From NCBI GenBank assembly GCA_019633425.1, contig WSUB01000040.1, positions 218,296 through 282,295 on the forward strand: a stretch of 64,000 nucleotides of DNA, written 5' to 3'. A model generated the notes under the pieces. The model had not been told where the DNA came from. It worked only from the letters and a program-made list of their open reading frames with translations, and searched no databases. Every line of letters starts with the position of its first letter. The stretch's first letter is position 1. Position numbers and translations under genes: made by a program. This DNA comes from Tulasnella sp. 424. Taxonomy: Eukaryota; Basidiomycota; Agaricomycetes; Cantharellales; Tulasnellaceae. Of the stretch, positions 1-10,992 are shown piece after piece.

Positions 1-1
1 C

Positions 2-364
2 AAACCTTACGTCGATGCTGGCGCAGCTCAAGTTAACACTGCTGCCACTGGACTTAGGCAACAAGTTGACGCAGCCACGACCGCTGTACAAGGCAAAGTC
101 GACGAGATGAAGGCTAGCGACAAGCCCGTGTCTACCCAACTCTCCGAGGCTGCCTCCAGCACTGCTACGTCCGCTCAAGAGGCTATGTCGAACGCTGCCA
201 CTCAGGCCCAAGGAGTGCTCAATTCTACCACCAGCAAGACTCAGGAGCCTGTTGGCAATACACTCGCTCCCGCGCCAACCTCCGCGCAACCAAGGATCGA
301 CTCTGCTGCTGCTTCAGCTCCAGTGCCAGAAGTTGCAAAGGAGGGAGATACCAAGACCTTGTAG
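2..364 (+). CDS. 3' end of a perilipin/LEA-like Ala-Ser-Thr-Gln-rich protein (5' truncated by window edge)
   Basis: An open frame enters the window at base 2 and runs to a TAG at 362-364. The visible 120 residues are rich in Ala, Thr, Ser and Gln, with spaced hydrophobic residues suggesting amphipathic helices of the kind seen in lipid-droplet perilipins or LEA-like proteins (for example KPYVDAGAAQ at the very start). No cysteines or tryptophans are seen. The N-terminal part, which would decide the family, lies outside the window. The family guess is inference; that this is a real 3' coding end is better supported, by the composition and the absence of stops. The frame-1 ATG at 107 is internal, not the start. 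Confidence 0.5.
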   Translation, partial: KPYVDAGAAQVNTAATGLRQQVDAATTAVQGKVDEMKASDKPVSTQLSEAASSTATSAQEAMSNAATQAQGVLNSTTSKTQEPVGNTLAPAPTSAQPRIDSAAASAPVPEVAKEGDTKTL

Positions 365-534
365 CTTGGCGGCGCTGGATGGTAGGAATTTGTTCGTGGC
401 TGGCTTGTGTATTATAACATATTACGATCATCGATGTTGTTGAATAATGATATGCATTCTCCCGTCTAAACTTTGAGTGAAGGAACGGCGAGGGTGGTCC
501 AGGTGGAGAATAAGATTAATTGAAATGCCTATGC

Positions 535-1637
535 CTACGCGCCCAGGTCTTTCTTGATTTTCTGGAAAATCTTTTCCACTTCGCCGACATTAGTATCCGA
601 GAGTGATTGCATCTGGAAATAACCACGGTCGTCAAAATTTCACAATTCCGACCTCCGCGCGGCTGCCCCACTCACCTCGACCAATTCTGACGACCGTTTC
701 TCGTAGCCCATCTTCGTCAGAGATTTCAGACCAGCCGTGTTGGCACTCCGGATCTTGACTTTTGTCTCTTCGCATTGTTTGGAGGCAGTTTTGACGTACG
801 ATGCACGATCCTCGAGAGTGGGTCTGGCGGAAGTACCTCCCGTCAGCAATGAGTGTGGAAAATGCCTCAAAATTATACGCACTTGGGCATTGGAATTCGG
901 ATCGTCCTGCCATCCGCTCTTTGAGGGACACAGTGGGGGATTTCAGCATGGTATATCCCCTTCTCGATCGCTTTCAGGTTCTGTCAAGGTGCAATCTCAG
1001 CGTCGCCCAGAACACGAGTTTCTCGGTCCTTACATGCTCGTCGAACGCAGTTACGACCAACACCGTACCCTCCTTAACACCCACCGTAGCCACTTCGCTT
1101 AATTTGAGCGGCACGTCCAAATCTGGAAGCTGAACCCGAACGGAATCCAAAATAGCCGGAGTTACGCGCCCCAAAGCGCGATTGGTTAAGAGGGACATCT
1201 CCTTGCGGTACCATTCAACAGTGGACGTCATCTTCTTCGAAGTCTTGTCAATTTCACTTTTAGCTGGAAGTAAGCGCAGAGTTAGACTCGAGGGCAAGTT
1301 TTTACGTTGGAGAGTGTTCGAACAAACCTTCCGGCGCTACTTTGGATTGTGAAGCTGGCGTCAAGTCTGCAACGCTGAAGCTTTTCTTCTTTCCCTTCTT
1401 CCCTCCTCCAAAGTCATCTTCTTCCTCCACAGCGGGTGCATCTTCCTTCGTTGTCCCTTGTTTCCGATTGCCACCTTTCTTGAGCAATGCGGTTGAGATA
1501 TGGAATGACCGTTGAACACCAGCAGCACCGGCGACTGAGCTCCTCGATATCACTGGAGTATTAGAACGAGCATAGAGATACGCGGGACGCGTTAGTAGCG
1601 AGTATCTTGAGCCGGCGCGAATACACGTGCTAAACAT
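535..1637 (-). CDS. RRF1: Mitochondrial ribosome recycling factor
   Basis: Exons on the minus strand: 1328-1637, 1034-1263, 883-980, 676-823, 535-612, all with GT-AG introns of 53-64 bp. The N-terminus (MFSTCIRAGSRYSLL) is Arg/Ser-rich without acids, as in a mitochondrial presequence. It is followed by a Lys-rich linker, then the RRF fold: RALGRVTPAILDSV, a VTAFDEH turn, and NLKAIEKGIYHAEIP leading to RTIRIPMPKPT, the signature of the factor that splits post-termination ribosomes with EF-G. The last exon gives a helix ending KIKKDLGA. An upstream in-frame ATG at 1670 would add 11 residues; 1637 is preferred because it begins the presequence. It lies 168 bp downstream of the wax-synthase-like gene on the same strand. 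Confidence 0.88.
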
Positions 1638-1805
1638 GGTGGTGGAGGAAATTTCGGGCGAGCGCCACAAGCGTGCGAAGTCGCCAAATTCGTAAACTCC
1701 GCCGCAACCTCCAATAGAACTTCGAGAAGCGAACGAACAACGTCATCCGGAACAATGCCGTGAGTTGGGCAGTGTATGCATTACTAACTTCTATGATAAT
1801 ACGAA

Positions 1806-3215
1806 TTATTTCCCAAATACTAAGTTTCGAAGTTGGAGGAAAGGTCGAAATTCGTCCGGAAGGAAGAAGGTACCACCTGCTATTCCACGCTGAAGCCTGA
1901 TAAGACAAGTCAGTATTTCTCGTCACTGGAGCCAGGTTTCGAAGAGACTCACCAAGCTTCGACTACCAGGTGAGATGAAACAAGCATGAAAGACCACGTC
2001 CAAACACGTCCCCACCATCCTTCGACCCTCTTTCCGGTCAACTTCCTCCATACCGTCTCCAAGATGACCGCGACGCCTTGAACATAGAAGAAACCGACGA
2101 TGCGCAACGGATCTGTTCCCTTCCCCATACCCCAAATCGTCCAGTCGTGTAATATTCCAGAGAGCGTGAATGCTCCCAGTACAGCCCCAACGTCTCCCAA
2201 CAGCGCTCCCCCTACTCTCGCTCCAATCGTGGTGAAGAAAACTCGAAGTACCAGGTGCCACCGTTTCGACCACAACTCGCGCACGGACGTTGACAGCCAA
2301 GGCTTATCGAACATCGGAGGGTAGTCGGAAGGATCCTGGCCGAGCAATCCTACTCCTATCAGAGTGACGATGTTGTGCCCCGCTTGAAGACCGCAGTATA
2401 CGCTACCACCAGCGCACAGAACGGCCACACTCGATATGAGGTAGCGGAAAGGAGGGGAGACCGAATCGTTGAAAATACTCCCACCTCCGGGTGTTCCAAG
2501 ACCTGGATTTGGTAGTGACTGTACGATGGTTTGGAAGAGGTCAAGGAAGGCGACGTGTGTGACGTAGAGGAGAATGGTTGATAGAAGGAAGGAAAGGCGG
2601 TTTGTCGTATCTCTGGTCTCCAAATCATACGAGTTCCTGGCCATTGTAGCGTCATAATGAAGTAGTCTTGGGTCACAGAGGTATTCCATAACCTCTTTTA
2701 TGGAGCCTGTGGTCCCGGCGGCTTCAGTTGCATTTGGCTCAGAAGACCCGTTTTGATTATACGTGCTCTGAGCCTTAGCATCGCCATTGATGAGTTTCTT
2801 CGGTGGCGCAGACTTGGGTATCCTCTGAGGTGCTGTCCTTGTGAACGACATCTCCAGGAGTTTCAGCGCTGCGGCGAAGTTGAACAGGCCGACACCATAG
2901 TTCCGGACATTGGATTCTGGCCCCGCGACAGCATAGTCGCGGAAAGCAACCACGTAGACGTACGCGTAGAGTCCTACCGGAAGCAGGAGAAGTCGCGTAG
3001 CTTGACTGATGGGGTCCCGAGGTGATGTCATTGCCAACTTGGTTGTCGAGATTAGGAATGCATGTGGTAAAGCCACGACCATCCAGTCGCTCAACGAAAA
3101 TAGATTGAAAAGTGGACGAGAATGTGCCTGCGGAAAAGTCATCAGTGGTTTAGAAACGCAGAAAGCAACACGGACCCACATCCGGAATACCGAGGTTTGC
3201 CAGAAGGCCCTCCAT
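1806..3215 (-). CDS. Wax synthase-like MBOAT acyltransferase, copy A
   Basis: Three exons on the minus strand: 3180-3215 (12 codons, MEGLLANLGIPD), 1953-3127 and 1806-1896, giving 433 aa. The protein has several hydrophobic segments and the wax-synthase domain hallmark HDWTIWGMGKGTD in the C-terminal third; the His of HDWT is the expected catalytic residue of membrane-bound O-acyltransferases. Fungal members esterify fatty alcohols, sterols or terpenoid alcohols; the substrate cannot be read from the sequence. The last exon ends with LQRGIAGGTFFLPDEF. Exon-intron structure is the same as the paralog at 12994-14425 (36 nt first exon, and a last intron after codon VVEAW). No biosynthetic gene cluster is evident around it. 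Confidence 0.85.
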
Positions 3216-4116
3216 TGCTTTGGCCAGGCTCAGAAGTGATCGATGTTTCCAAATGGAACAGTCCTGGGATTGTGAAAGTGCGCGGACTCAGCAAGCAATT
3301 TGCAAAGAAAGGTGGAAGGCTTCGACTGACCTTGATAACAAGGCGCGTAGAATCCTTTTAGGGGTTTTGCTTTGCTGTGGAATAAGCGAACGCGGCCTCA
3401 GGTGCGCGTGGCACCACGCATTGGTACGCAGGCCGCAGCGACGTCATCCTGACTCAAACGGCCTGCAGAGCGCCACAGGACGGACCGCAGCCCGTGACAC
3501 GCTTCTAACCTTGGGTACCAGTTCATCACTAGGGCACCGCGGCTTCCACGCCATTGCTGTGAAGACAAGGCAGTTGCCTCAGGAAGTGAAAAGCCCCGCT
3601 TTGGGATGTCGGTGCATCTCCACCCTTTGTGCTTCAGACATCGCTATGTAGGAGAGACTATGCCGGATGAGCCAAAGAGGGCCGAAATGAAAGTCAAGAC
3701 AGTCTAATGGATCTTGGAAAGTTTGTGGTGTATGTGTTGAGGCTAACCATGGCGCCGCACCCCTACAGGTACTCAGCCCGGACTCACATACTGTAGTCTG
3801 GGATCATTTGCAGTGTGAATGCCCCCGAGCCGTTGCCTCACAAGCCAAAGATGAGGCGATCATCAGTTCGCGGTCTATCTTGGAATTCTCCGCTTTCCCA
3901 CACCATCCACACGCGGCTGTAATTTGCTTCAGTCCAAGAATTCGAGTCTGGAATTTGGAATTGGATCCAAGGTTCACAAGTCATGGGTTGCACTTCAAAA
4001 CGTATCCGCGAGGCAAATCATCAACCACTTGACCCCCTTTTCACAAAACGTAGTAAAGCACCTAGCAACGTCCATTGGCACTGAAGACGACCTGAAAGAC
4101 TCGCTGCATAACCCAG
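3216..4116. other. Intergenic, no gene seen
   Basis: About 900 bp between the wax-synthase-like gene start and the gag-like gene start, presumably both upstream regions. All frames are broken by frequent stops and I see no repeat or RNA gene. Confidence 0.5.
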
Positions 4117-5087
4117 ATGGACTCGACGGACTCCACGATGGATGACACATGTATGTACGAGCTTATCGGCTCATCGTCGTCCTTCCTCTTAACTCAACAG
4201 TCCCACAGGTTGTCAGCCAGCTCTCCGCCTTGAATTCCGCGGCCAAGATGCCACCGAGTGCGAGGATTTCATCAATGCTATTCAAAGACACACATTGTCC
4301 CAAGGAAAACAGGCAGATGATCAATGGATCGCTCAATTCGCAGCGTCTTGTTTCACCCGCGACGCCCTCAGATGGTGGAGTAATCTTGAAGAGCAGGTAC
4401 AATGGAGCTGGAAACTCCTTCGAAGCGCAATGCTTTACAGATATCGGCCTTTGTTCCGAGGCGCAAGCGGAGAGGAGGCTGAGTATTTCGTCCATATGGT
4501 CACCGAGCGAGCTTTGGACGAGGGAAAATACGACGATACCCGCTGGACGGCCGCGTTTGCTTCGGCATGCCTCGTGGGCGATGCCCTGCGATGGTTTTCT
4601 TCACTGCCTCCAAACGTACGGAAGGACTGGGATGTCTTACAACAAGCGATCCTTCTTCGATATCCTACAATCCCCAAGTAAGCCCGTTAATCACTTGCTC
4701 CTTGATAACAGCTAACGGCATTCGGTTTATAGGCGTTTGATCCCAACCCCTGCGGCGGCGGCGGCCCCTCCCCCGGTACCGGCCTGGAAGTCAATTGTCA
4801 GGGGTCGGATTATCGTGGCTGTCGACGGTGATCCCACATGCTACTACATATCGAAACAGTTCTCTCCGGGTTCATTCACAGTCATCACGTCATTTGCTTC
4901 CCTGGCCCTAGAAGTAGAATTTAGTTCAGCTCGTTTGGAAGGTGCAGCTCTGTTCATTCCGCCTGTAGGTTCGAACTCGCACAGTGACCACGTTTCCTTT
5001 TTGCTCACTCCATCTCCAGGGCCAAATACCAAACTTTGACACGATTGGAATGCAGTGGGCGGCACCTGATCCAACATCACCAGTCAA
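4117..5087 (+). CDS. Agaricomycete gag-like protein with two repeated modules (3' end uncertain)
   Basis: Exons 4117-4150, 4209-4677, 4733-4964 and 5020-5087 join in frame with GT-AG introns of 55-58 bp. The start MDSTDSTMDDTCCQPAL is followed by two related helical modules: ECEDFINAIQRH to LRWWSNLEEQ, and EYFVHMVTERALDEGK to ALRWFSSLPPNV. Both have the pattern F(I/V)..(I/V)...AL..GK.DD.RW......C..GDALRW found in many agaricomycete proteins annotated as retrotransposon gag-related. After an Ala/Pro hinge comes a beta-rich region (IVRGRIIVAVDGDPTC). No protease, RT or LTR is seen nearby, so this reads as a domesticated single-copy gene rather than an element. Exon 4 ends phase 2 at a good donor (GTGCGT), so one or more further exons probably lie in 5140-5440; I could not place them. 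Confidence 0.7.
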
Positions 5088-5718
5088 GTGCGTATCTCCC
5101 ATCTTATGATGCAAGGCTCTTCTTTAACTCCTCCCAAGCTTTTCTATGCTTGCTGCATTTAACGGGAAAACCGGCGCAGGGGCTTCGAGCATGTGTCACG
5201 GGCCACTCGTTAGAGATTCATGGACTCTCCTGCTTCCTTCACTGGGGATGCCGAGGAGCTTCGGTCTTATTGCGAAAGTCGGGACTAGTACGACAACAAT
5301 CTGAGTTCTTTAATCTACGGGAGTACGTCGACTGACATAAATTGGTTTCAGAGCTGCTACATCCCCAGGCCACTGGCGAAGGCTCTCCCATCACTTTTCT
5401 TCACAATCCATCACCAGCAAACGCCGCTAGAGTGAGTAATTATCTATAATCTGAGGATCTCATACTGTCCATACATGACACCAGTGTTAACTGTATTTCC
5501 CCGAAGCTCTTTTTCGAGGCCTTGTGACACGCCACTCTCGATCGACTCTTCAAAAAAAAAAAAAACGAATTTATGAAAACTCTATGATTCAAACTCGACT
5601 GCAGGATCCACATAATGGCTTTCTTTCGTTGCGTATGAACGTCTTTGGTTGATAGCAAGCATATGTATTGGAACCATGATGAAGCTTGAGTATGACAAAC
5701 GACGCATTTCTCTTTACT
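5088..5718. other. Probable 3' exons of the gag-like gene and convergent 3' region of GH45
   Basis: This stretch should contain the unplaced last exon(s) of the gag-like gene and the 3' UTRs of two convergent genes. A run of 13 A residues lies near 5552. Nothing else recognised. Confidence 0.4.
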
Positions 5719-6277
5719 TCATTGTTCGAGCGCGCATTGACAGCTTTGAAACACAGATGAAGCATTCTCAGGACAGAGAACCGGTGAATAATCGACTATT
5801 GGGTTGTCTGATTCCCAGAAAAACGGTTATAAATATCTTTTGGACCCGAAGGGAGGAAAACATACCCCATCCAAGGAAGCTCCATGCTCCACCTCCGCTC
5901 AAAGCATCAATATCAAAGTGGGCCAAGTACCCGTATCCGTTTGCGCTGCCAGCTTCTGGACACCAAATCTCGTTTCCTTCGTGTGGACAGAGGTTGGTAA
6001 CCATCACGACAATGCTGCTCCCTGCCCCTCCTCCATTGCCTTGCTCGGGTGGTGAAATACCCGTGCTTGTTAGCTGGTAACATTGCCCGCATCCGACGCC
6101 GCACCAGGAACCGTTACCAAAGATGGCAGGAGAACCTGCGGCGGTATATGTATAAGAGTTGAGAGAAACCCCACAACCGCATGCACCAGGAGATTCATCG
6201 TGATAGATAGTTGTAGTGGCCTGAAGTGCGAGCGTAGTAATGAGCATTGCTGATAGAGTGGCGAAGCGAGCGAACAT
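5719..6277 (-). CDS. Small secreted GH45 endo-beta-1,4-glucanase
   Basis: Exons 5866-6277 and 5719-5807 (intron GTATGT...CAG) give 166 aa. Residues 1-20 (MFARFATLSAMLITTLALQA) are a signal peptide. The rest follows the Cel45A pattern known from Trichoderma reesei: TTTIYHDESPGACGCG with the likely general base Asp27, SWCGVGCGQCYQLTSTG, VMVTNLCPHEGNEIWCP, then HFDID with the likely general acid Asp122. After the intron comes DNPIVDYSPVLCPENAS, matching the family's C-terminal cysteine region. There is no cellulose-binding module or linker, so it is catalytic domain only. Cleaves internal beta-1,4 bonds of cellulose or glucan outside the cell. It is divergently oriented to PIG-L. Expansin-like activity cannot be excluded. 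Confidence 0.85.
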
Positions 6278-6857
6278 GATGAAGTCTTGTCGTGAAAGAA
6301 TTGGGTTCTGCTAGACGTCGTCGGATATATACGGCCCCGCCTCTCCCATACTGCGGAACGTCGGGGTATTTATTTAGGGGTGCAGGAGCATCCAACCAAA
6401 CTCGTGCGCTCGCTGCTTCTCTTGAGGTCATACCCGCAGCGAGCGTCGGAGCGAATGTGGCACCAGTTACGTCGGGATTTTCCGACGTTGGGAACGTGAT
6501 GTCGGGTGGGTGTAAATAAATCCAGCACAGAAACAGGTTTAGGCAGGGGCTATTAGTCCTATGGTGTTTGTCCTTCTGAGGGTATCAAGAAGCAAGCATA
6601 TATATATAGCACCCGGCAGCTGACGTAAGCCTGGGTTCCTTGACGTCTGTTGACATGCGCTCTCTGTGCGACCAGGGAAAAAACATCCGGGCCTTGACCA
6701 CCGCAATGGCTGGAAAATGGGCTGGGCTGGAGAAACAAGTCGAAGGGCGGGGAAGGGAAACCGAGAGAAGTCGTACGTTTGCGGTGTGGCGTGATTTCCC
6801 ACCCTAAACACATATTGCAACGTTCCGCCACACTCCTATCCACCATACCCCTCTAGA
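6278..6857. promoter_or_regulatory. Divergent promoter region between GH45 and PIG-L
   Basis: 580 bp between two divergent start codons. A TATA-like run (tatatatata) lies at about 6597-6608 and GGGGTATTTATTT-like AT-rich sequence near 6363-6375. No ORF with coding character. Confidence 0.4.
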
Positions 6858-7928
6858 ATGCTAATATCCTTTCTCTTTTTACCGTTCTTTCTCAGTTTCT
6901 TGTTTTTACCGCAGACTCAACCATTCCCACCTCTCTCTCACAATGAACCTGGTGGTCCAAAAGTGAAAGCGCTCGTGGTGACTGCGCATCCGGACGATGA
7001 ATGCATGTTCTTCGGGCCAACCATCCTCGGCCTCAGACAGCAGAACGCCGAGGTGTATGGTCTTGTGCTTTCGAATGGTGAGTACCGACATACTTTCTCT
7101 CTCAAATTTGCCACGTTCTTACCTGGTGGTTCATCCAGGCAACTCTGAGGGTCTTGGAAAAGAGAGGGAACTCGAGCTGAAACAGAGTTACGCTGTCCTC
7201 GGGGTTGACAGCGACAAAGTTTCAGTGCTAGATCATCCGTAAGCTCTGAACCTTCCGTCATTTATCTCTCGTTAACCCCACACCGTATCCCCTTTCAGAC
7301 AGCTGCAAGACGATATTACACGCCACTGGCGGGCGGACCTCATCGCGGGCATTGTACACGACTATGTACAGAGACTAGGCATAACGGATGTAGGCTGCCA
7401 TACCCCTTTCCTATCCAAACGACTCTCCGTTACTGAATCGACTTTTAGATCATCACATTCGACAAATTTGGAGTCTCGAAACACCCCAACCACATATCCA
7501 CTTGCGAAGGGGTCATCCTTTTCTTCGCAAACTTCTCTCTACCTCCTCCATCAGACTCTCCCTCACCCTCATCAGGTCCAGTCCAGCCGCCACGTCTGTG
7601 GGCTCTTCGCTCAGTTAGCGTCCTGGCGAAGTATACGGGCTTCTTCTCTACCCTATCTCTCCGCATCATTCTCGCTGTCGAGCAATTCCAGAGGCTGGTG
7701 CTTCGGGTAGTAGGAAGAGACGAGACCGCGCTTCCAAGCATCCGAACAGGGGACACAATAAAGACATCACCTCTGTTGACGTTCCTCAACACCCCCGGGC
7801 AGTATGGGACAACACTCAATGCAATGCGGGAACATCAAACCCAACTTGTACGGTTTAGATGGTTGTACGTAACTTGGTCGAGGTACATGTGGGTCAACGA
7901 GCTACAGGAGTTGAGGGTGGGTGCGTAA
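6858..7928 (+). CDS. PIGL: N-acetylglucosaminyl-phosphatidylinositol de-N-acetylase
   Basis: Exons 6858-7077, 7139-7238, 7299-7389 and 7449-7928 give 296 aa. The N-terminus is one long hydrophobic segment (MLISFLFLPFFLSFLFL), the ER membrane anchor. Then comes the zinc-binding PIG-L motif AHPDDE (residues 43-48), LSNGNSEGLG across the first intron, and HPNH, whose His completes the metal site. The enzyme removes the acetyl group from GlcNAc-PI, the second step of GPI anchor synthesis on the cytosolic face of the ER. A longer, low-complexity Pro/Ser insert (PPPSDSPSPSSGPVQPP) lies in exon 4 just after the HPNH region. The C-terminus WSRYMWVNELQEL is conserved in the family. Convergent with ENP2, 189 bp apart. 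Confidence 0.93.
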
Positions 7929-8117
7929 GCCAGGCAGGCTGCTCGGGTGACAGACACATTCGTTGGCCGGACCTCAACGAGGCGAGGCCTGTCGCTCACG
8001 ATTCTGGTGGATATTTGCTACTAACAACACGCTGTATATCTTGTTGTGACCCTTACTCTACTGTTCAAATATCATATACATAGGTCTTCCCCAAATCCCC
8101 TTTTGCTTGCCGCTAGT

Positions 8118-10767
8118 TCACCTCCCAGCACTAAGCTTCCTAAAGGTATTCTTTCCGGCGCTTCTTAGCCCTCCAGCATGTCTCATCTTCGTCCGGCCTT
8201 GCTTTTGTGCTTCCTCTGTCAGCCCTTCTTCCGCTGCACCACCGCTCTCCAACCCAGCTCCAAATGACTTGACGCCTTTCCGTTTCTTCGTAACGTCCTT
8301 CGTGGATGCTGGCGTAGATGTCCAGGTCATCTCGAACCCATCGACGCCTTCAAACTCCACATCCTCTTCCTCCGCTTCGTCGACCTTGCTCTTGCCTGTC
8401 CTGTGACCGTCCTCAACTCGCTCACCGAATGTTTCATCTTTCTTCGCGCCAGCCAACCCTGCAGTTGCAGTAGTCATCTTTCTTGTACCCGTTGAAGCCT
8501 GAGTTTGTTGCTTTAAGAATTTCTTAAAGTGAGGGTAAGCCTCGAGCATGGCAGCCTCTTTCTCCTTTGACTGGATGATAGGTTCATCCACAATAACCTC
8601 GTTGGCCGAAGGTCGGAACTTGATGCCGGACTCCTTGAGCCGCTTGTATCGGGCCATGTCAATGAGTTCGTTATCGGCCTCGCTATCGTTATCTTCTTCC
8701 GACGATGACGATGACGATGAAGAGGTTCGGCGTTGGCCCAACCCGTCAGAAGACGACGAAGCAGAGCTTTCCTCGGCTTCGATTTCGGCTGCAGTCTTGC
8801 GTCGTTTCTAAAGCAAATTGAGGAGGAACCGTGAGCAAGCGTTGGACAATCATTTGGAGGACAAGGCTACCTTTGATGTGGTTGCTGTGGCGGAACCGCC
8901 AGGGTTGAGCATGCCATATTCTCGACTCTCCAGGTCTACTTCGAACTCGGGGTTCTCGAACATCTCCTTGAACCGTGGGTCCGTCAGAGGGTTCGCGGGT
9001 TCTTCGAGCTCCGCCTCCTTGGTGCTCTTTTCATCCCTTGCCTCAGCCGTGGCGGCCGCCCTGTCTCTCTTCCTCTTCAACACGCTGGTCCTCTTCTCCC
9101 AATCCCTCTGTAGCTTCTCTGCCAACGCACGGTTAACTTGCGGCAGGTTGGCAACGCCATTCTTGGAGGTACGAATCCGAGATTCGACAAGTTTCTCGAC
9201 TTTCTCCTTGACGAGCTGCTCGCGATGCTCCTCATATGCAAATGGATTGGAGATGAGCCTGGCCGCATCGTATAGTCGTAGTGAGATGAAGAAGCCATGC
9301 ATGTACGGCTTGCATGCTTTCGTGCCGACGAGATGGTCCAAGCCCAGCCTGAAAAGTCGACCCAAACGTGGTCAGTATTTGATTATCGGATGCATAGAAC
9401 AAGCGCACCGAGTTAATTCGTTTCGTTCAACGAACTTGTAGTCCTCATATACAGTTCGAGTGGCAGACTCCTCCATTTCCTCTGTGATGTGGTCGAGGAA
9501 ACTACACCAGCGAGGGGCAGGACCAAGCTGGGGGATGTAGTAGGAAGTCATCCGTGTGCTCTCATTGGCGCAGATCATGAGGCCGCTTGAAGGTACGTGA
9601 TGGACATGGTTGATGTCGGATGATGGCGTTATAGATGCAAAGTTGACAGAAGGCTGAAATAAACGAGTTGTAGGTTACTATGGAGAGACATAAAGCAATT
9701 TCTCGTACCGAGTTCCTGTCCCAGACTTTGATGACTTTGTTGTCGGCACTTACGACCATTCCGTCCCCTGCCATCTTGGCACCACCCTCCACCCAAATAA
9801 CATTTTTCATGGGTAGGCCATATCCCTGATCCTTGATTGCGTAGTGGTGCGGGGAGCGAAGATCGTATAACAGGGTATGTCCGGTTGATGTCCCTACGGC
9901 CAACGAAAGACCATCCGACCGCGAAGACAGGGCCGTAACTTCCACCCCTTTGAAACCAAGACCTCCCTTTGCGGCGGTGGCTGACACTGGCATGAGCTGC
10001 TTCCCGGGCATAAGCAAGACTCCGACCCTGTTTCGACTCCTGGGATCCCAGAATTCCACCGTCCCATCACCTCCATCTATGGCGCCCGTTCCAAAGGCCA
10101 GAAGCTGGTGAGCAGGGTTAATATCAATTGCATTAACGCCCTCGACGTCTTCCGAGAGCGCAAGGGAGTTTAGGAACCTTCCTTGATCCAAGTTGAGTCT
10201 GTAGACTTCGTTGCCGACGCACCCCATGAGAGCGTCGCAACTGGGGTAATGATATGCGAGACTGCGACCCAGACGGGGCACGCGAGTGGAGTAGTAGAGA
10301 CCAGACTGGTTGTGGAATTCGAGGAAGCGGTTGTCCTGGAGGTGGAGAGTTTTGGTCCAGTCGTCGGAGAGGATCTAGGGGGCATGAACAGGTTAGATTT
10401 CGGGGAGTCTCTGCACGAGCAAAGAGCTTACGATAAAGTCGATATTTTCAGCATTTGTGTGTCGCTCAAATTTGAGCGTCAATTGGTCCAAGTCGTACAG
10501 TCGCATACATGGTTTGTATGTGCCAGTGGCCAGTACGTGGTGACCATCTCGAGTAGTTTTGACTTTGTTGCTAGCCTCGGGAAACTCAAAGTCTTGTATT
10601 AAATCGATAGCAGACTCGTATTCTTCCTTCGCTGAGCGTTTCTTCCCACTTCCTCTTGCTGCTCGTCTCTTAGTTAACCAGTCTGGTAGTGACGACGCTG
10701 AACCTGGTGCTGCCCCGTTTACAGTATAGACTTTGACATCGGAGTGGGAGCCATTTAGGTTGACCAT
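8118..10767 (-). CDS. ENP2: Nucleolar WD40 ribosome-biogenesis protein Enp2/NOL10
   Basis: Exons on the minus strand 10432-10767, 9709-10374, 9409-9653, 8871-9348, 8118-8807 (introns 55-63 bp) give 804 aa. The N-terminus carries SLPDWLTKRRAARG, typical of Enp2, then a WD40 propeller (GTYKPCMRLYDLDQLTLKFERH, KVIKVWDRNS). Next is the Enp2-specific LAPAPRWCSFLDHITEE-like block (here QLGPAPRWCSFLDHITEE) and the NUC153-type segment DPRFKEMFENPEFEVD. The C-terminus is a long acidic/Ser and basic low-complexity tail. Enp2 joins the small-subunit pre-ribosome and is needed for 18S rRNA maturation. The start codon lies 225 bp from the divergent SCS7 start. Length is somewhat above yeast Enp2 because of the tail. 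Confidence 0.93.
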
Positions 10768-10992
10768 TTGAGCGGCTTATTAGTAGAGAGAGATACAAGA
10801 GCGGGATAAGTTACAGGTGCGGCGAGGTCATGGACATGGAAATTTCATTCGACGGAGTTTGTGAGTGCCGATATCTCCGTCCGCTTACTCCGCGGCGGCC
10901 TCGACGCGTCAAAATCGAAATCTCGCCACCCCTCTCGGCTTGGACTATCCGCCCTTCCCCACTCCTTCTTGCACTCACGAACAGCCTCAAAG
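10768..10992. promoter_or_regulatory. Divergent promoter between ENP2 and SCS7
   Basis: Only 225 bp separate the two start codons, so both genes must share this upstream region. An in-frame ATG at 10861 could extend SCS7 by 44 residues but the extension lacks family resemblance; 10993 is preferred. Confidence 0.5.

Noticed and set aside
1630..1926. 98-codon minus ORF overlapping the end of wax-synthase copy A
   Set aside because: It reads the last exon of that gene in the wrong frame and crosses an intron.
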